Shown: positions 22,347 through 34,965, numbered from the stretch's first letter. The stretch: DNA of 64,000 nt from Tretioscincus oriximinensis (GCA_022410635.1 JAJVDF010000002.1:4908778-4972777), one strand, 5' to 3'. A program made the numbers and translations. The notes: a model not told the origin generated them from the sequence alone.

Positions 22347-24582
22347 AACTACCCACTGCAATGATATTGTGAAGAGCTACCCTCTATTACAACACACTTT
22401 CTTGTTATTCATTTTTATGTAAAGTGTGGGTTATTGTAATGTTGATTTTGGTTAGCATGTTTCTTGGCTTGGGGGTCTTATTTTGTATGCCCCCCCAAAT
22501 GGGCACTAATGTATAACGGTCACTAGGATATTGGTATTTTCTATGTAAATTGATAGGATGTTAATGTATTTATAAGTGATACAATATCAAGGTTACTTCT
22601 CAGAGGTATGCTGCTACCACTTTTCACAAAAAGAAACGTCTTAGAGCATATGGATATAGATGAGCTTCTCTTACTATGTTCACATAAATGAAGAATCCCA
22701 GTTTCAAACCCAATTGTCTTTATTATAACAAAGTAATGAGAGAGGAATTCTACATCAAAATGACAATGGATAAAAATTAATAAGAGTATGTAAGAGAATT
22801 ACTATCACAGTCAGTGCTTGGAGCTTTCCAGTGGGAAATCTCATTATGAGAGCCCAACAGTTTCGAGCATTTGGTTTTTCTCTGCACATGCAAAGCACAT
22901 TCGAAAATGTTGTGATGTCACATCCAGAATGGGACCAGAAGTATAATCACCCCAGTTGCCATTCCTGGAAGAAGAGACCAGAAGTGNCATCATTGTGATG
23001 TCACTTCTGGCCCCCAGGGCGCCCTTTCTGGAAGCAGGGGCCTGAAGTGACAACACAATGCTGTCACTTTGGGGCCAGCACATTTTCCATACATTACATT
23101 GCTGTAAAAAGAACCTGTGCTTCAGATGTATCTCCCGGATATAATTAATATACCTGCCCTTTATTTATTGTCCTTATGCAGACATTTACTTTATTTCATA
23201 TCAACTGCACAATTCCAGTTAGAGAATACTTAAACACCTCTTTCTGAATTCAAGCCCAAACTCAATCACTCACTCCTTCCCACCAAGCTCCAGCTTGCTA
23301 CAGTTAGTTCCTTAAAGGAGGTACTTCCCTTTTGAACCTGATATCATTACATCCTCTCTGATAGGAACAGAGAGAAAAAATCAAGCTGGGAAGATTCTCC
23401 ATCAACTTCCTGTAGTAGTTTCTCTCTCCCTCAAGTGCAAGCAAGAACCTTGGTTTGAAAGGAGTGGTGGGGGGGAAAAACCAAGTTGAGAATGCCCTCG
23501 ATAGGTTTCTAAGGATGGTGCTTCCTTCTCCTATGCACCACCAGAAGAGACACCCTTTCTAAAAACAGTGAAGAAGAAACAGCGAACTGGAAAGATCTTC
23601 CATTAGTTCCCCGTGGAAGTCTGATTTTATGCTTAATTAATGGATTTTAGTTGACATAGAAGTACTTGTTATATATACCTCTCTGAGGCTGTATCCCCAT
23701 TAAGGATATTTAGTGTGTTGGCAGCGACATCATGTAGAATTTGCCCCATTTACTCACAGAGATTCATCCATCTACTAGCTCGCTAAAAGGGCCTTTTGTC
23801 CCATTTATTCTGTTTTAATATCTTCAGCCATCTCTATTAACTTTCCCTTAGTTGATTTTTTTGCTTTTACAATCATAATACTATTGGTTGGAAAAAGAAT
23901 ATATCTAGTTTATTCATCAATTTGTTCATTTTAACTTTAAAATTTCCACCAATTCATATTGTTTTATACCAATGTATTCTGAAAAATATTTACTTCTATT
24001 TGTTATTTTTCAGGATTTGATTCAATAAATTCTGAAACCTTTTCATGTTCCAATGACAGGGATAACCTAATGGCCCCTGCAAACCAGATTATCCATATAA
24101 TATAACTCATCTTGAAAACAGATNAAATTTGACTGTATAGCCAGAGTCATACATGTACTTTTAATCCAACTTCAGTCCTGAAGACTGGACTAAACCCAGT
24201 TTTTTAAAAAATCCTTGTTCCTGATTTAGACCAGTACTTCAGGAACAAACATGGATTAAAATTGTATGTCTGACTCCAGTCTATAATGTGATAATTTATT
24301 ACTTCTTCTGTCTTAGTTTTCCCTATTATGCAGGAAGATTGCTTTTATTTTACTTCATTTCTCCTGCAATGTTGCTTTAATTGTCTGTTTTAAAATTTAA
24401 ATTTTCAACTGAAACACTACAATACTATTCCCCCTAATACACTTTCCATGCCTTTTAATTTGTTTTTCAATTTAGTTCTTCCATTCTCTTCCCTTTTATG
24501 CAGTATAACCAAAAGTTCCCACAGAGCCTTCTCTCTTTCCTGCTATTGGTTTAGTTAATGAATAAACTTTTTTTTTCAATTT
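22347..24582. other. unassigned sequence
   Basis: No family recognised. 22340-22400 holds two imperfect TTGTGAAGARCTACCC repeats. 22900-23060 has three imperfect blocks with CAGAAGT and GATGTCACTTC motifs. Confidence 0.4.
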
Positions 24583-24599
24583 GTGGGCGTAATTGTTCC

Positions 24600-25397
24600 A
24601 AATCTATTATACCTTCCAGTGCTTCTGCTAGGTGCAGCAGCAGCAAAAAAGGCAAATTCCATGTTGGGGATAATTAGGAAAGGAATCGAAAACAAGTCAG
24701 CAAATGTTGTTTTGCCTCTTTATAAATCTGTGGTGAGGCCACATTTGGAATACTGTGTTCAGTTCTGGTCACCACATCTCAAGAGGGATATTTTGGAACT
24801 GGAGAAGGTGCAGAAAAGGGCAACAAAAANGATCAAGGGTCTGGAGCACCTCCCTTACGAAGCAAGGCTGCAACGTCTGGGCCTCTTCAGCCTTGAAAGG
24901 AGACGTTTGAGGGGTGATCTGATTGAAGTGTACAAAATCATGCATGGGATCAACAGAGTGAATAGAGAAAAAATGTTTTCTCTATCATACAACACAAGGA
25001 CCAGAGGGCACTCCTTAAAACTGTTGGGTAGAAAAGTGAGAACAGACAAAGGAAAGTATTTTTTCACCCAGAGGGTCATCGGCCTGTGGAATTTACTTCC
25101 TGAAGAGGTAGTGGTAGCAAACAGCTTGGATAGTTTCAAGACAGGACTAGACAGGTTTATGGACACTAAGAGTATAAATGGATACTAAGATAGTTGTCTG
25201 GATGTCGCCTCCGGGATGGAGCAACAGGCAGGACTCTTGAAATACCATTTGCAGGGAGTCACGAACAGGAGCAGCATATTTTGCTTTCCTCTGTTCGGAC
25301 TGCCCAGGTGCATCTGGTGGGCCTCTGTGTGACACAGAATGCTGGACTGGATGGGCTGTGGTCTGATCCAGTATGGCTCTTCTTATATTCTTATGTT
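24600..25397 (+). mobile_element. CR1-like LINE, longest and best preserved copy
   Basis: 5'-truncated LINE with the C-terminal third of ORF2 (described separately) and a complete 3' UTR ending in the octamer-type tail TTCTTATATTCTTATGTT. This copy serves as the reference for the family in this window. CTAGGTGC occurs at both ends (24628-24635 and 25398-25405), but the left one may be LINE coding sequence, so a target duplication is not secure. The 5' boundary is uncertain within 24583-24630. Confidence 0.88.
24631..25188 (+). pseudogene. CR1-like ORF2 reverse-transcriptase C-terminal fragment
   Basis: About 185 codons of uninterrupted frame with a natural stop at 25186-25188. The upstream ATG at 24583 lies in or near the flank and is not the true start. 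Recognisable order: KKANSMLGIIRKGIENKSAN, PLYKSVVRPHLEYCVQFW (thumb-region signature), [67 protein letters not shown], then EEVVVANSLDSFKTGLDRFM. This matches the end of CR1-clade ORF2, whose full protein is close to 900-1000 residues with an endonuclease and an RT core. The catalytic palm and endonuclease are absent, so it cannot function alone. The open frame and good match suggest a relatively recent insertion. No host gene is implied. Confidence 0.88.
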
Positions 25398-26935
25398 CTA
25401 GGTGCGAAATGGTGGACGCTGTATTTTAAGACTCAGGACAGAAAAGCCTTTTTTCCAGTAGAAACACACACACACACACACATTTTCAACGATAAAACTC
25501 ATAGTAAAGTACACTGAATAGGTTATGTTCATAAGCAGGAGGCTGTTTAGTTTGAGTAAATTTTCAGATGTGTGAACCATTGTATGTTCAGTTCAACTGA
25601 ATCATACATGATTTGCATTTTTGAATTTGAACGAAATTTGGAACATTTCTGCCTTTGATTTATTTCTTTTACTCTTTCTCTCTCCTTTAAACTATTCTTT
25701 CTATTACAATGTGGTGCATAAATGAAAATATAGCCCGCTTCAATTGTAAATCATTTGTAAATGGACAGAAAAGCATTATAGGCTGGTAAACAAACTGCTT
25801 GTGCAAAGATAGTACCTGAGTGACTAAGATTACCAGTGGTATTTTGTCCGCCACTAGGAAGGTGACAGAAGTACACTTTTCTCACTTTTTTTCACTCGCT
25901 GCACATTTACAGAGTAGTTCAAAAATTAAACGAAGAACTAAATTGTTCTGAACAAAGTTATCCTTCCCTATCTAACACTTTTATTGATTGTTAGTATTTT
26001 TGAATCTCCATGAAGATGGTGAAATACAAATAAATATAGGTTTGCTTGGTGGAACAAAACCTTTCTTAATTTTGCTTTGGAATAATTTAATGATTTATCA
26101 GTTATCTTTTTAGAAAAAGGGATGGAAAACCTCTCCAGCATTCAAACTAAATCCTGTGAGAGAAGTGAAAGGGAAAAAGCCACAATGTATAAGGCGTCTC
26201 TTTCTGAAACTAAGGACTAAGGTCACAGTATAGTAAGTAAGAAACTGAAGAAAACTTTTATTCCACTATTAAGAGCCTTTCTGTGTTCTACATAACATGT
26301 GACTCAGACACGTAGAACAAAGGAAGGCTCCTGGTTAANAGCAATCATTCCCTAAGCTAAGCGTGAACATGCCCTATTTTGCATAGGTTTCTGTGGAGGA
26401 CTATTGGTTCTTGTGGAACTGGAGTTTGTGCTGGGGGATATGTTGAAGACCTATGGATTATGAGAAAGCACTGATCAGGAGCTAATGCTTTTGGGGATGG
26501 GGAGGATAAGATTCAAAACAACTCTTTAGAAAAGGAAAAAAAGAGAAATATAGAATCATTTCTAACTTTGATTTTGATAGAACAAGTTGCAGCATAGTTG
26601 CAGATAGAACAAGCTTTACAGCATGTTCATATGTGGATAGGTGCAAAAGAATTAAGCACTTCCAAACTTCTTTCCTTCAAATAATTTTTGCCTTATTTTA
26701 AAAAGCTGCACAATTTGAAAAAAGACGATTGGGTTCTATTAGTTTGTTAGCCAGCGAAGATAGGAAACCACAAGCACAACAAAGATGAGAAACCACAGAA
26801 GCCTCTAATACAAAATAGGTGAGATGTTTAGGGTGATTCATCACAATGCTTCAGCACAAATCTTCTCTAGGGAATGAAATGTAGTCTTAGGCCATAGTGG
26901 CCTGATTCGCACTGACTAAGGAAGTTTCCAGAGAT
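25398..26935. other. unassigned sequence with short (CA)n at 25466-25482
   Basis: Contains a short CA dinucleotide run and AT-rich sequence. No gene or named repeat was recognised. Confidence 0.4.
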
Positions 26936-26948
26936 TTATTTACTTACC

Positions 26949-26992
<44 letters not shown>

Positions 26993-27095
26993 TTTTTATA
27001 CCACCCTATACCAGAAGGTCTCAGGGCGGTTAACAATAAAAGCACAATTAACATGTTAANACAGCTGCATCTAAAAAATAGGGAAGGGCAAGAAT
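26936..27095 (-). mobile_element. L2-type LINE 3' end with expanded (TTAC)n tail
   Basis: A tetranucleotide run TTACTTACTTAC.. (26936-26993) merges into ATTTTTATACCACCCTATAC then CAGAAGGTCTCAGGGCGGTT then AACAATAAAA, the reverse complement of an L2 3' terminus (GTTAACCGCCCTGAGACCTT...). The A-rich terminal repeat of the LINE appears to have expanded into the microsatellite. Confidence 0.65.
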
Positions 27096-27430
27096 GAAAT
27101 ATCTGTACTGCTACTCACTGTAGTATTCCCCAAACTTCTAAAGCTCACCTTATGGAATTTTATTATGCAGTGCAAAAGCATTTGAGCATTCTGGAGGCAG
27201 ACATGGTTAAAAGGGGAAGGGGAAGGAAAGCAAGACGGAGACTCCTGGGCCTCTACTTACCAAAACAAGATGTCTGCTTTCCAGGAGCATGGGGGAGATG
27301 TTTGTGAAGACTGCTGAAAAATATATTTNCACTTCGTTCATTTTTGAGTGAGGTGTCCTTTCCGTGGGGAATGGAAGCACGATGCAACAATGACACTTCC
27401 ATGACCTCCACCTTCATATTTAATTATATG

Positions 27431-27628
27431 CAGGCTGACCAGACGACCCCTTTGGGGGGTTGGGGGGTTGGGTTGAAAATCCGGTTTTGGGGTGCCTCCC
27501 AGTTTTTTCTGAGGATTTTTTTTTTCAAAAAAAGGTATTTTTTCAAAACAAATTCCTCAGAAAAAACCGGGAGGCACCCCAAAAATGGGTTTTAGCCCAC
27601 CCCCAAAAGGAGTCATCTGGTCAGCCTA
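27431..27628 (+). mobile_element. hAT-like palindromic MITE, copy 2
   Basis: 198 bp. Termini CAGGCTGACC and GGTCAGCCTA. Exact 8 bp target duplication ATTATATG at 27423-27430 and 27629-27636. Almost the entire element is one inverted repeat (GGGGTGCCTCCCAGTTTTTT / AAAAAACCGGGAGGCACCCC). Frames such as 27344-27595 and 27460-27648 run through it and are artefacts of the palindrome. Confidence 0.92.
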
Positions 27629-27654
27629 ATTATATGCCACCTTTTTAAAAAAAA

Positions 27655-27803
27655 AGTCCAAATCTACTTCTTCAGCACCCAAGCATGCGAAGAAGTAGAC
27701 TTGTCTAGGAAAGCTCATGCCACCTATCATTTTATTATTAGTCTCTACANTGCTATGAACCCCCCTTGCTAGATTTTCCAGACTAACATGGCTAATATTA
27801 TTT
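27655..27803. mobile_element. foldback MITE, family F copy 3 (one arm)
   Basis: GAAGAAGTAGACTTGTCTAG then GAAAGCTCATGCCACCTA then ..CCCCTTGCTAGATTTTCCAG then ACTAACATGGCTAATATT. This matches the right arm of the element at 49320-49690. The left arm is absent. Confidence 0.6.
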
Positions 27804-27836
27804 GATTTTTGGTGAGCAGTTAGAAGATCTATTTTA

Positions 27837-28051
27837 TTTTATCAGGCACGAATGGTGCNGTCACAAAGGAGACAGTCTTTCATCTGGGAGATTGGGTTTC
27901 GAAGCCCTGTGTCGGACATGGAGAGGGGTGAGCGCCTTCCTTTGGATGAAAATTAACCCTGTAAGCTGCTCTGGAAAAGAGCGGGTTATAAAAACTCAAT
28001 TCTTTTTCTTCTCCTTCTTTATTTCCTTCTCCTTTTTCTTCTTCTCCTTCT
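27837..28051 (+). mobile_element. tRNA-derived SINE, copy 3, with target duplication
   Basis: GGTTTCGAAGCCC (box B-like), CGGACATGGAGAGGGGTGAG then CGCCTT, GTAAGCTGCTCTGGAAAAGA then GCGGGTTATAAAAACTCAAT, then TTC/CTTC tail. Flanked by TCTATTTTA at 27828-27836 and 28052-28060, a 9 bp target-site duplication. The box A half is eroded (one N). It lacks the longer central body seen in copies at 22083 and 34755, so this is a short subfamily or a deletion. Confidence 0.7.
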
Positions 28052-28157
28052 TCTATTTTAGTACTTAAAACTATATGAAAATTTGATTGAATATTGGTTG
28101 TCCCTTGTGTCCATTCCATTCTGTGAAACATTGTGTGTGAATTTTGAACATCAGCCA

Positions 28158-28575
28158 CTGAGGAAGACTGAGACTACATCCCCACCTGCCCTTTTGTCCT
28201 GCTTTACAAATGCTTAAAAAAACAAACGCATTGGTCACTCNTCCCCATTTTATGTGCCATCCAGTTGCTGCCTTAGTTCAAATGAGGAGCTCCAGTGCAG
28301 AAGGCAATGCTGCACTTTTCTAACTACAATCCTCAGAATTCCCTGCATCCCTGCCTATTGTTCCCAGGCAGTCCCTGTGCTCCAAGAGCCACAATCAGCT
28401 CTGGAGAGATTCCTCTTTGGGACTTTAAAATGGAGTCCCTGTCCACACAGAGCCTTTTTCTGGCTAATATCTTGGAGGCTGTTAAAATGGCATGGTATCA
28501 GGAGGCTTTTATTGAGCAGACAGAAGGTAAACATGCCTTCAAAGCACTTTAAATAGGGCACAGGATTGGGCCTTA
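28158..28575. mobile_element. unclassified interspersed repeat, family E copy 1
   Basis: Shares collinear blocks with 46780-47255: TGCCTATTGTTCCCAGGCAG then TCCCTGTGCTCCAAGAGCCA, ACTTTAAAATGGAG, and GCAGACAGAAGGTAAACATG then CCTTCAAAGCAC. Overlapping open frames of 70-100 codons on both strands are not supported by any protein family and are probably chance in this less AT-rich repeat. Likely a DNA-transposon remnant, class unproven. Confidence 0.5.
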
Positions 28576-28607
28576 GATTTCATAGTGGTTGCAATGTGTC
28601 TGGCCAC

Positions 28608-28825
28608 TAGGCTGACCAGATGACCCCTTTTNTGGTGTGTGCATGTGTGTGTGTGTTGAAAACCCATTTTTGGGGTGCCTCCTGGTTTTTTATGAGGAAA
28701 ACTAAATTTAAAAAAATTCTTTTTTGAAAAACAATTCCTCTGAAAAATCTGGGAAACACCCCAAAACCAGGTTTTCAACACCTGCCCCCCCCCCCCCCAA
28801 AAAAAGGGGTCATCTGGTCAGCCTA
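28608..28825 (+). mobile_element. hAT-like palindromic MITE, copy 3
   Basis: 218 bp with TAGGCTGACC and GGTCAGCCTA termini. Exact 8 bp target duplication CTGGCCAC at 28600-28607 and 28826-28833. The left arm carries a (TG)n expansion (TGTGTGCATGTGTGTGTGTG) and the right arm a long C run, both at the equivalent place in the hairpin. Confidence 0.93.
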
Positions 28826-31309
28826 CTGGCCACCCTTCTAGAGGACATTTACATCCAGAACTATATTAGACAACATTTCAACCTTATTTAGGGTTATTTA
28901 GGCTTATTTTTATATAATGTGAAATTATTAAATTGTTTCATTTATTTGGAAGAGATTTGCAATCAGATTACATAGGATTTCTGTTTTTTCTCGCTTTTGT
29001 TGGTGGATTCTGTATGTTTAGTTTTACTTTGGATTTTTTTAAAATCCATTTGGGGATAGTATTGTTTCTGTTTCCAGGGTTGAATTTTGATGCTACGGCA
29101 TACCACACCACTGAAACCCACTCCCGCAAGTCCTTGAGGCTAGGAATGTTAGTTCCTAGGCATCAGAAACTTAAGGTAGCTTGCCTGAACTCTGAGGCTA
29201 TGGTGAATAGCATGGGTTCATGACACTATTATGTGTCACTGAGATTCAAACCTTAATACTCCTGGATGTGTACTATTTCCATACTTCTCATATTCTAGAT
29301 CAAGGACCAGAAACCTTGCTAGGATACTGGTAGATGGAATTTATCAGTTTACCAATAATCTGTATTAAGAGCTCCTTTGATATGGATCAGACATTGTTTC
29401 ATAGAGAATCAAGGGTGAGCACCCTGTAATCCTTGTTCATATATGGGCATGCAGGTCCAGAAGTGTGCTACACAGGTTCTTAATCCAGTTTAACAACCTG
29501 TACACAAAGGCTTTGAAAGATTTTTCAAAGGATTTTTTTAATGTGGATTAGAAACTGTAGTGGTTGGATGCTACACATTTGAATTGCATTTGATTCGTTT
29601 TTTGGGAAACAGTCTCAGTGATAATCTCTCAAAAATATTCACAAAGTAAGGATCCCATTGATTAATTTAATCCTGTAGGGGTTTTCTTATAAACTTGGTT
29701 TCATTCAGGGAGAATGTTTCTGAAGCAAAGGTAGTCCTTGAGAATAAAAACTGTTCTCTTGGGAGCGGAGGGGAATAATTCCTTTCAAAATCTGCAAAAC
29801 TCTGACATCCTTTATTGCTTTTGGTCACATATTATTTTATGAAAAATAAAGGGAGAAACAATCCAAATTCCCCATGACATACCTGCTACCTTATTAGAAG
29901 GAGCAGCATCATAGCCGGCTATTGTGCTAGGAAAATCGTGTGTGTGTGTGTGTGAAGGATGCAATTGCAAAACTAAAGTTATTGTGGTATATTTCAATCA
30001 AGTTTGGAATAGCCGAATTAGCCATTTGTGAGCAGGCAGATGAGCGTGTGTTTTATACAAAGTAGTTGCACTGAAGTTGGTGGCAATGAAAGAGAACCCT
30101 AAGGAATCAATTTGTTTTATTCCAGAGCAAACCTCTAAAGGCTAAGAGCTATACACTTCCACTTGTCCTCTAGGCAGTCATGAGTTTGTGTATATGTACG
30201 TCTTTGTGTGGCAATTCAGGACTCATTTCTAAGCAAGGCCTGGAGGCTTAATAGCTGGCAATCTATAAAACTGTCCCTTGTAAAGACGATCTGGGCTGGG
30301 CTACTGTGACGTGATCCATACTTCTGGACTGCAAGACCATAACTCAGCATTGTAATGATTGTCATTGAATCGTTCTTTTATTGGAGTTTTGTGAAAAACT
30401 GGAGTAAAACTATGGCATTCATTATACAAAATGATGTTGCCTGTATTTTAACATGACACCTTCTACAAAGACAGAGGGGGGCATCTCCAAGATACCCTCT
30501 CCTGTTTCAGATCAGAGCTGAACATCTCTTAAAGCATCTTTAGCCACAACAGTCATTTAATTTGGCAGNCCATTCATATTACATTAAATGATGCCACACA
30601 ATCTGGCATAAGGAGATTTGGCAAAGCTTCCAAATAGTAATACAAGAATTTTGTAATAATTTACACTTCTTTGAATTTTGCAATGCAGGTCTCTTAAAAT
30701 GTACATGTTGTAAAAGAGCTGTACAGAAGTGTTGCTTTTCATTGGAAAAAGTATATAAATTATAGCAAATTNCTTGGGAAAAATGTGTAAATTTTGCTAC
30801 AATAGGAACTGATATATAAATTAAGAAGAGATGAAAATATCAGGAACTTATGAGGGAAAAAAGGTGAATGTATTCATACTTAAGTGATATGGTTATAACA
30901 TTCCTAAATCTTTTGCAAGGTGTAAAAAGTCTTACAATAATGTCTTCAAGAGTGGACCTTTTGAACTTCTGAATGCCTGGCCTTTTAAACCTCTAGAGGG
31001 AGAGTCTTTTAAACTTTGGAATGGATCTTTTAAAATTCATGATTTTGAAAAAGTAGAAACCACAACACTTCAATCTTTTTTCCAGATTTCCCTTGATCAC
31101 ATTGATACCTATTAGTTTTAATATTCCAACTATCATTTGTTTACAGTATACTCCTGCACTTAACTCATCAACAGGAATTATACATGAAAGAAAATGTGCT
31201 AACAAATAAATTAACACAAAATTGATTTCAAGCCTGGGAATATTCAGGAATAATTTAGGAATTCATGGATGATTTGGTAATAGCCATCATCTTAATTGGT
31301 TTGCTTGGT
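28826..31309. other. unassigned sequence
   Basis: No family recognised. Contains a short (GT)n at 29938-29953, and at 30955-31045 an irregular series of CTTTTRAACTTYKGAATG-like phrases. No exon-like region stood out. Confidence 0.4.
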
Positions 31310-31690
31310 TTGTGATTCATATCAAAAAGAATATTTACATTTTCAAATATCCAAAATGTTTACATTATATGCACTTATTATGTTAAATCTATATTTATAA
31401 ATCTAAATTTGTTTGATCCAAATTATCTGTAGCAGTACATATATGCATTAAGTAGACTGGGCAGCATNAGAATAGAAATAACGTGCTATAGAACAGATTT
31501 GATGCACGCCTCTAGCAGCCGCATCCATGTGCACTCAGATCCAGTGTACTTGTGTATACACTATTGCTTATGTTGGAATGGACCCCACTGGAACAGATGT
31601 AGTACTCATTAATGTGGTCCACCACTAGAGGGTTCTTAGTATAGATCTGATCAGGATTACAAACAATGGGTCTAATAAATNTTGATCTCT
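31310..31690. repeat. unclassified interspersed repeat, family R copy 2
   Basis: Collinear with 5750-6120 (TATGCACTTATTATGTTAAA then TCTA, CCAAATTATCTGTAGCAGTA, TAGAGGGTTCTTAGTATAGA then TCTGATCAGGATTAC). This copy holds about 150 bp of extra sequence around 31470-31600. Class unknown. Confidence 0.45.
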
Positions 31691-32680
31691 TGCCAACAAC
31701 TTTATCTGCCAAAAGCTGGAAGAAAAAAACATGGGGATTTAATATCCTGGATTGAATTCTTACCAACAGGGATGAAATGGTTTAGGNAGTGGGGGTGACT
31801 GGGCTCTTAGGGGGCAGTGACCACGTAATCCTTGAATTTTGTATAGCAAAGTGAAGAAGACCTGAGAGGATCCAAACTTCAAGGCAGGATTTCAGAAGAG
31901 CAAGATTTTAATTGACTCAGAAGGAGGATAGGAAGGATCCTATAGTTGGATGCTCTAAGGAACAGAAATGTCCAAGAAGGAGATTCAGGAAGCACAATTT
32001 TTTTACAAGCCCTAAAAAAAGGGAAAATGGGGAGCATCTAAAGAGGCCACTGTGGATGAACCCAGGTCTTAATAAACTTCTAAAAAGGGAAAAAAGTAAT
32101 GTTTATTAAATGGAAGGCTACCACCCGCTCTCCTGCTTTCTGCCCCACCCAGGCTCCTCCCCCTCCAGGCTTCTACCATCTAGAACCCAGGGAAAAATAG
32201 GAGCAGCAAGTCCAAGCAGCCTCATCTCACACCATCTCCTCATCTCTCCCTTGTGAGTGAAGAAGCACTCAGTACTATGAGCCGAGGAAAGACGAGGCTG
32301 CTTGCTAGAGCTCCTTCACCACTTCCAAACTTCTTTATCTCTCTGCACACCTTCACAACTGCCATGCTTGCTTGGAAAGNACAGGCTGGCAAGCCTCTTC
32401 ATGGTGGTGAGTGTNCTTCTTTGCCAGTGGTGGGGTAGTTGTGATAGGGGAAGAAGAAGCTGCAACTTGCTAGCCTGATCCTTCCCTCCCTGGCTGTGGT
32501 CCTCCAGTTGTGTAGTGTGGTTGCAAAATTTATTATTTTTTAAATGGCAGGCTACACCAGCCATGGGAGGAGGGTGGAAATCCAGTGAGCAGGGCCAAGA
32601 AACATCAAAGGCCAGATCAAAGGGCTCTGCAGGCTCCTGGCCTGTGGGCTGCACTTTCCCCTGGTTTAGTGAATCCTCCA
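31691..32680. other. unassigned, partly GC-rich sequence
   Basis: 32100-32660 is noticeably richer in C and G than its surroundings and carries short frames on both strands with ambiguous bases. Nothing resembles a protein family or a splice-bounded exon. Confidence 0.4.
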
Positions 32681-32742
32681 TTGAGCAGGGAGTTGGACCT
32701 GATCACCTTGGGGATCCCTTCTAACACTATGATTCTATGATT
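32681..32742 (+). mobile_element. CR1 LINE 3' terminus (ATTCTATG type)
   Basis: GGGAGTTGGACCTGATCACC then TTGGGGATCCCTTC then TAACACTATGATTCTATGAT is the classic amniote CR1 3' end with the ATTCTATG octamer. It is a different subfamily from the (ATGTTCTT) copies. Only the last ~60 bp is evident. Confidence 0.8.
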
Positions 32743-34754
32743 TGCTTGGTCAACTGGTTTGCTGACTGATCACACCTTTATTTGACAATCTTTTTTTAAG
32801 ATAGTGATCTTAAATTTTAAAAAAAGTTTTAAATGAAACACCAGTATGGCAATGTCAGATTGAACCGANTGAAAATGGATACAATTTAAGAAACCAAATC
32901 TTAGCGCATAAGAAAATCATCATGAATTAACAGGCTTTTAAATGCCAGAACGTATCAGCATTTTGTCTAGATGTTTTCAGACAGAACAATGGCAATTTTA
33001 ATAGATTTAGCTCAAGATTCCACATGGCATATGAAATGTAAAACCAACATATGGCAAAGTAGGGCAACTTTGCTCAGGGTTGAGGGGATTGTAAATGCTT
33101 GCCCAACCAAGCCCCACTGAGAATATAACTTATGCAACCACAGTGAATTGTGTACACTTGTGACCACATCTGGCAGCAATTTACTTCAAGACCGTGTGAT
33201 GCAATGGTCTCACAATGCCGAGGAATAACTTGTTACGGAAAGAGAGCTGATGATGAATTAGTTGAAAAATAGATGAGTAGTCCAAATAAACTATCTTTTC
33301 TGGAACATTACAAATGCTTATGAAATAGGAACTGGGCAAATGCGTTGATGACATAATATTAACAAGAGAGGCACTGGTTCCTTGGGTGGCTGAAACAGTC
33401 TGTGACTGTTTCCTGTTTAACTTCTCAATATTGACAACATCTGGATAGCACTAGTCATCTCAGTGATGTAAAACTTTAAATAAAGCATAATAGACACAAT
33501 AGGGTACTAAGTGAGTCACTTTATGGCTGCAAGAGTCATTACCTTTACGTTAATAATCCTGTTATGTGTTAATGTTTGCTCAGGTAGCCCACAATAAACA
33601 ACAGATCAATGGCTCCAACGGGCCCATAGTATTTTTATCACCTCAAGAATTTTCAGATTAAATAGCCCTCAATTAGAACTTGCTATAGTACAGACATCTT
33701 GCACATTGGATCTAAAGTGGCCAATTGCATGATAAATTTGCATTCTTNTATAGATTTATTGCTTTGGAGAAAGAGAATATAAGCACCTGGGTAAGGTTCT
33801 CATTTTGNCAAGCTGTTAGTTATTAAACTCATCAGTTGTAGCAGGTGGAACAATAATTTGATGCTGGCAACCAAGGTTCAGATCTAGTAATCTTCAAATC
33901 TTACTGAATAACTCACAGCCAAAAAGCTAGTCCTTAACGGACTGAGGTGGACAAATTCAACTATCTTTCATTANTTTAATTGGCATAGTTATTTTGTTAT
34001 GTACATGAATTAATTAAATCTGTGAATGTTTATACAGCAAAATCACCCACAAACCCTTCATATCATTCATAGCAATGAAAGCTATTCCTTGTATAATGTT
34101 ATGGCTTAGCTCACAGAAACCCTTAGTATTTGTAGTATGAAACTATAAAATGTGAGTTTTCTTAGCCCATAAAGAAACAAAGGTGTTAGTGGTATCACTG
34201 GGGTTTAAATAATAATATTGCTTGTTTACAGAGTAACACTTCAAGATGGTGCAGATTATAGATGGCATAAAAGCATTTTTGTTGTTGAGCGCCTTTCAGT
34301 TCTGTGTGATTCCTGGTTGACTGAATGGGTACCTCCATGGGTACTTCTAACAGCTTTTCTTGACAGAGATACAAAAATGGTTTGCCATTGCTTACTTCAA
34401 GAGGCAACCCTCTGCTTCCCAGTTTACTCTATCCTTGAGCAACTCTCATATCATGCTGTGCAAAACTTTACAAAATTGTACAATGCGCTGCACCTATTCT
34501 CTTCTTCCTCTTTGTATTGTTCTGTGGATGAAGATTTATAAAAGGGAGGTAGTTTCCATGTCAGTAGTAGGCTCGCTGGTGACTAAAGAAAATGATGTGG
34601 GGTAAGCACATCCACAGTTGAAGATCTTATCTGGACATGGTCTGGCAGTTTTATCCTGGTACTTGCTCAAGACCAACCTTGTACCAATTTGCAGATGGCA
34701 TCTCTCCAGCCCCTAAGACTGGCAGCTGGGGCAGGCTACTGACAGTGGGTGATA
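32743..34754. other. unassigned sequence
   Basis: AT-rich, no repeat family or exon recognised. Frames at 34195-34605 (70-107 codons, both strands) have no family resemblance. Confidence 0.4.
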
Positions 34755-34965
34755 TTCCAGACAAAGACGACGATGAAGATGACTACATGGGATTTTATAC
34801 CCTACTTTTTTGACCTGAAAGAACTCAAAGCAGCTTACAAGCTTATTTTTCACCCAAAGGTTTACATCTTTCCCACTATGCTGTGATGGTTCTCATTTAT
34901 CTAACTGGAATTTCTTGTTTTCAAATAGCTGGATTGGCTAGAACTGAGGCTAGCCGATCCAGCTA
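34755..34965 (-). mobile_element. tRNA-derived SINE, copy 4 (headless)
   Basis: Minus strand: CTAGCCAATCCAGCTATTTG then AAAACAAGAAATTCCAGTTA, a body matching the copy at 22083-22346, then AGCTTGTAAGCTGCTTTGAG then ..GTAGGGTATAAAATCCC and a degenerate TCATCTTCATCGTCGTCTTT tail. The tRNA-like head is missing. Confidence 0.6.

Noticed and set aside
24583..25188. 201-codon frame considered as a host gene
   Set aside because: Its residues from about 17 onward match the CR1-clade ORF2 end, and the DNA ends with the LINE 3' UTR and octamer tail.
24628..25405. CTAGGTGC as target-site duplication of the longest CR1-like LINE
   Set aside because: The left copy overlaps codons (..LLGAAAAKK) and the 43 kb copy also has GTGCAGCAGCA at this place, so the left copy is likely element sequence and the match may be chance.
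27344..28781. Phe/Lys-rich mirrored frames on both strands
   Set aside because: They are the two strands of palindromic MITEs, which give similar peptides in both directions.
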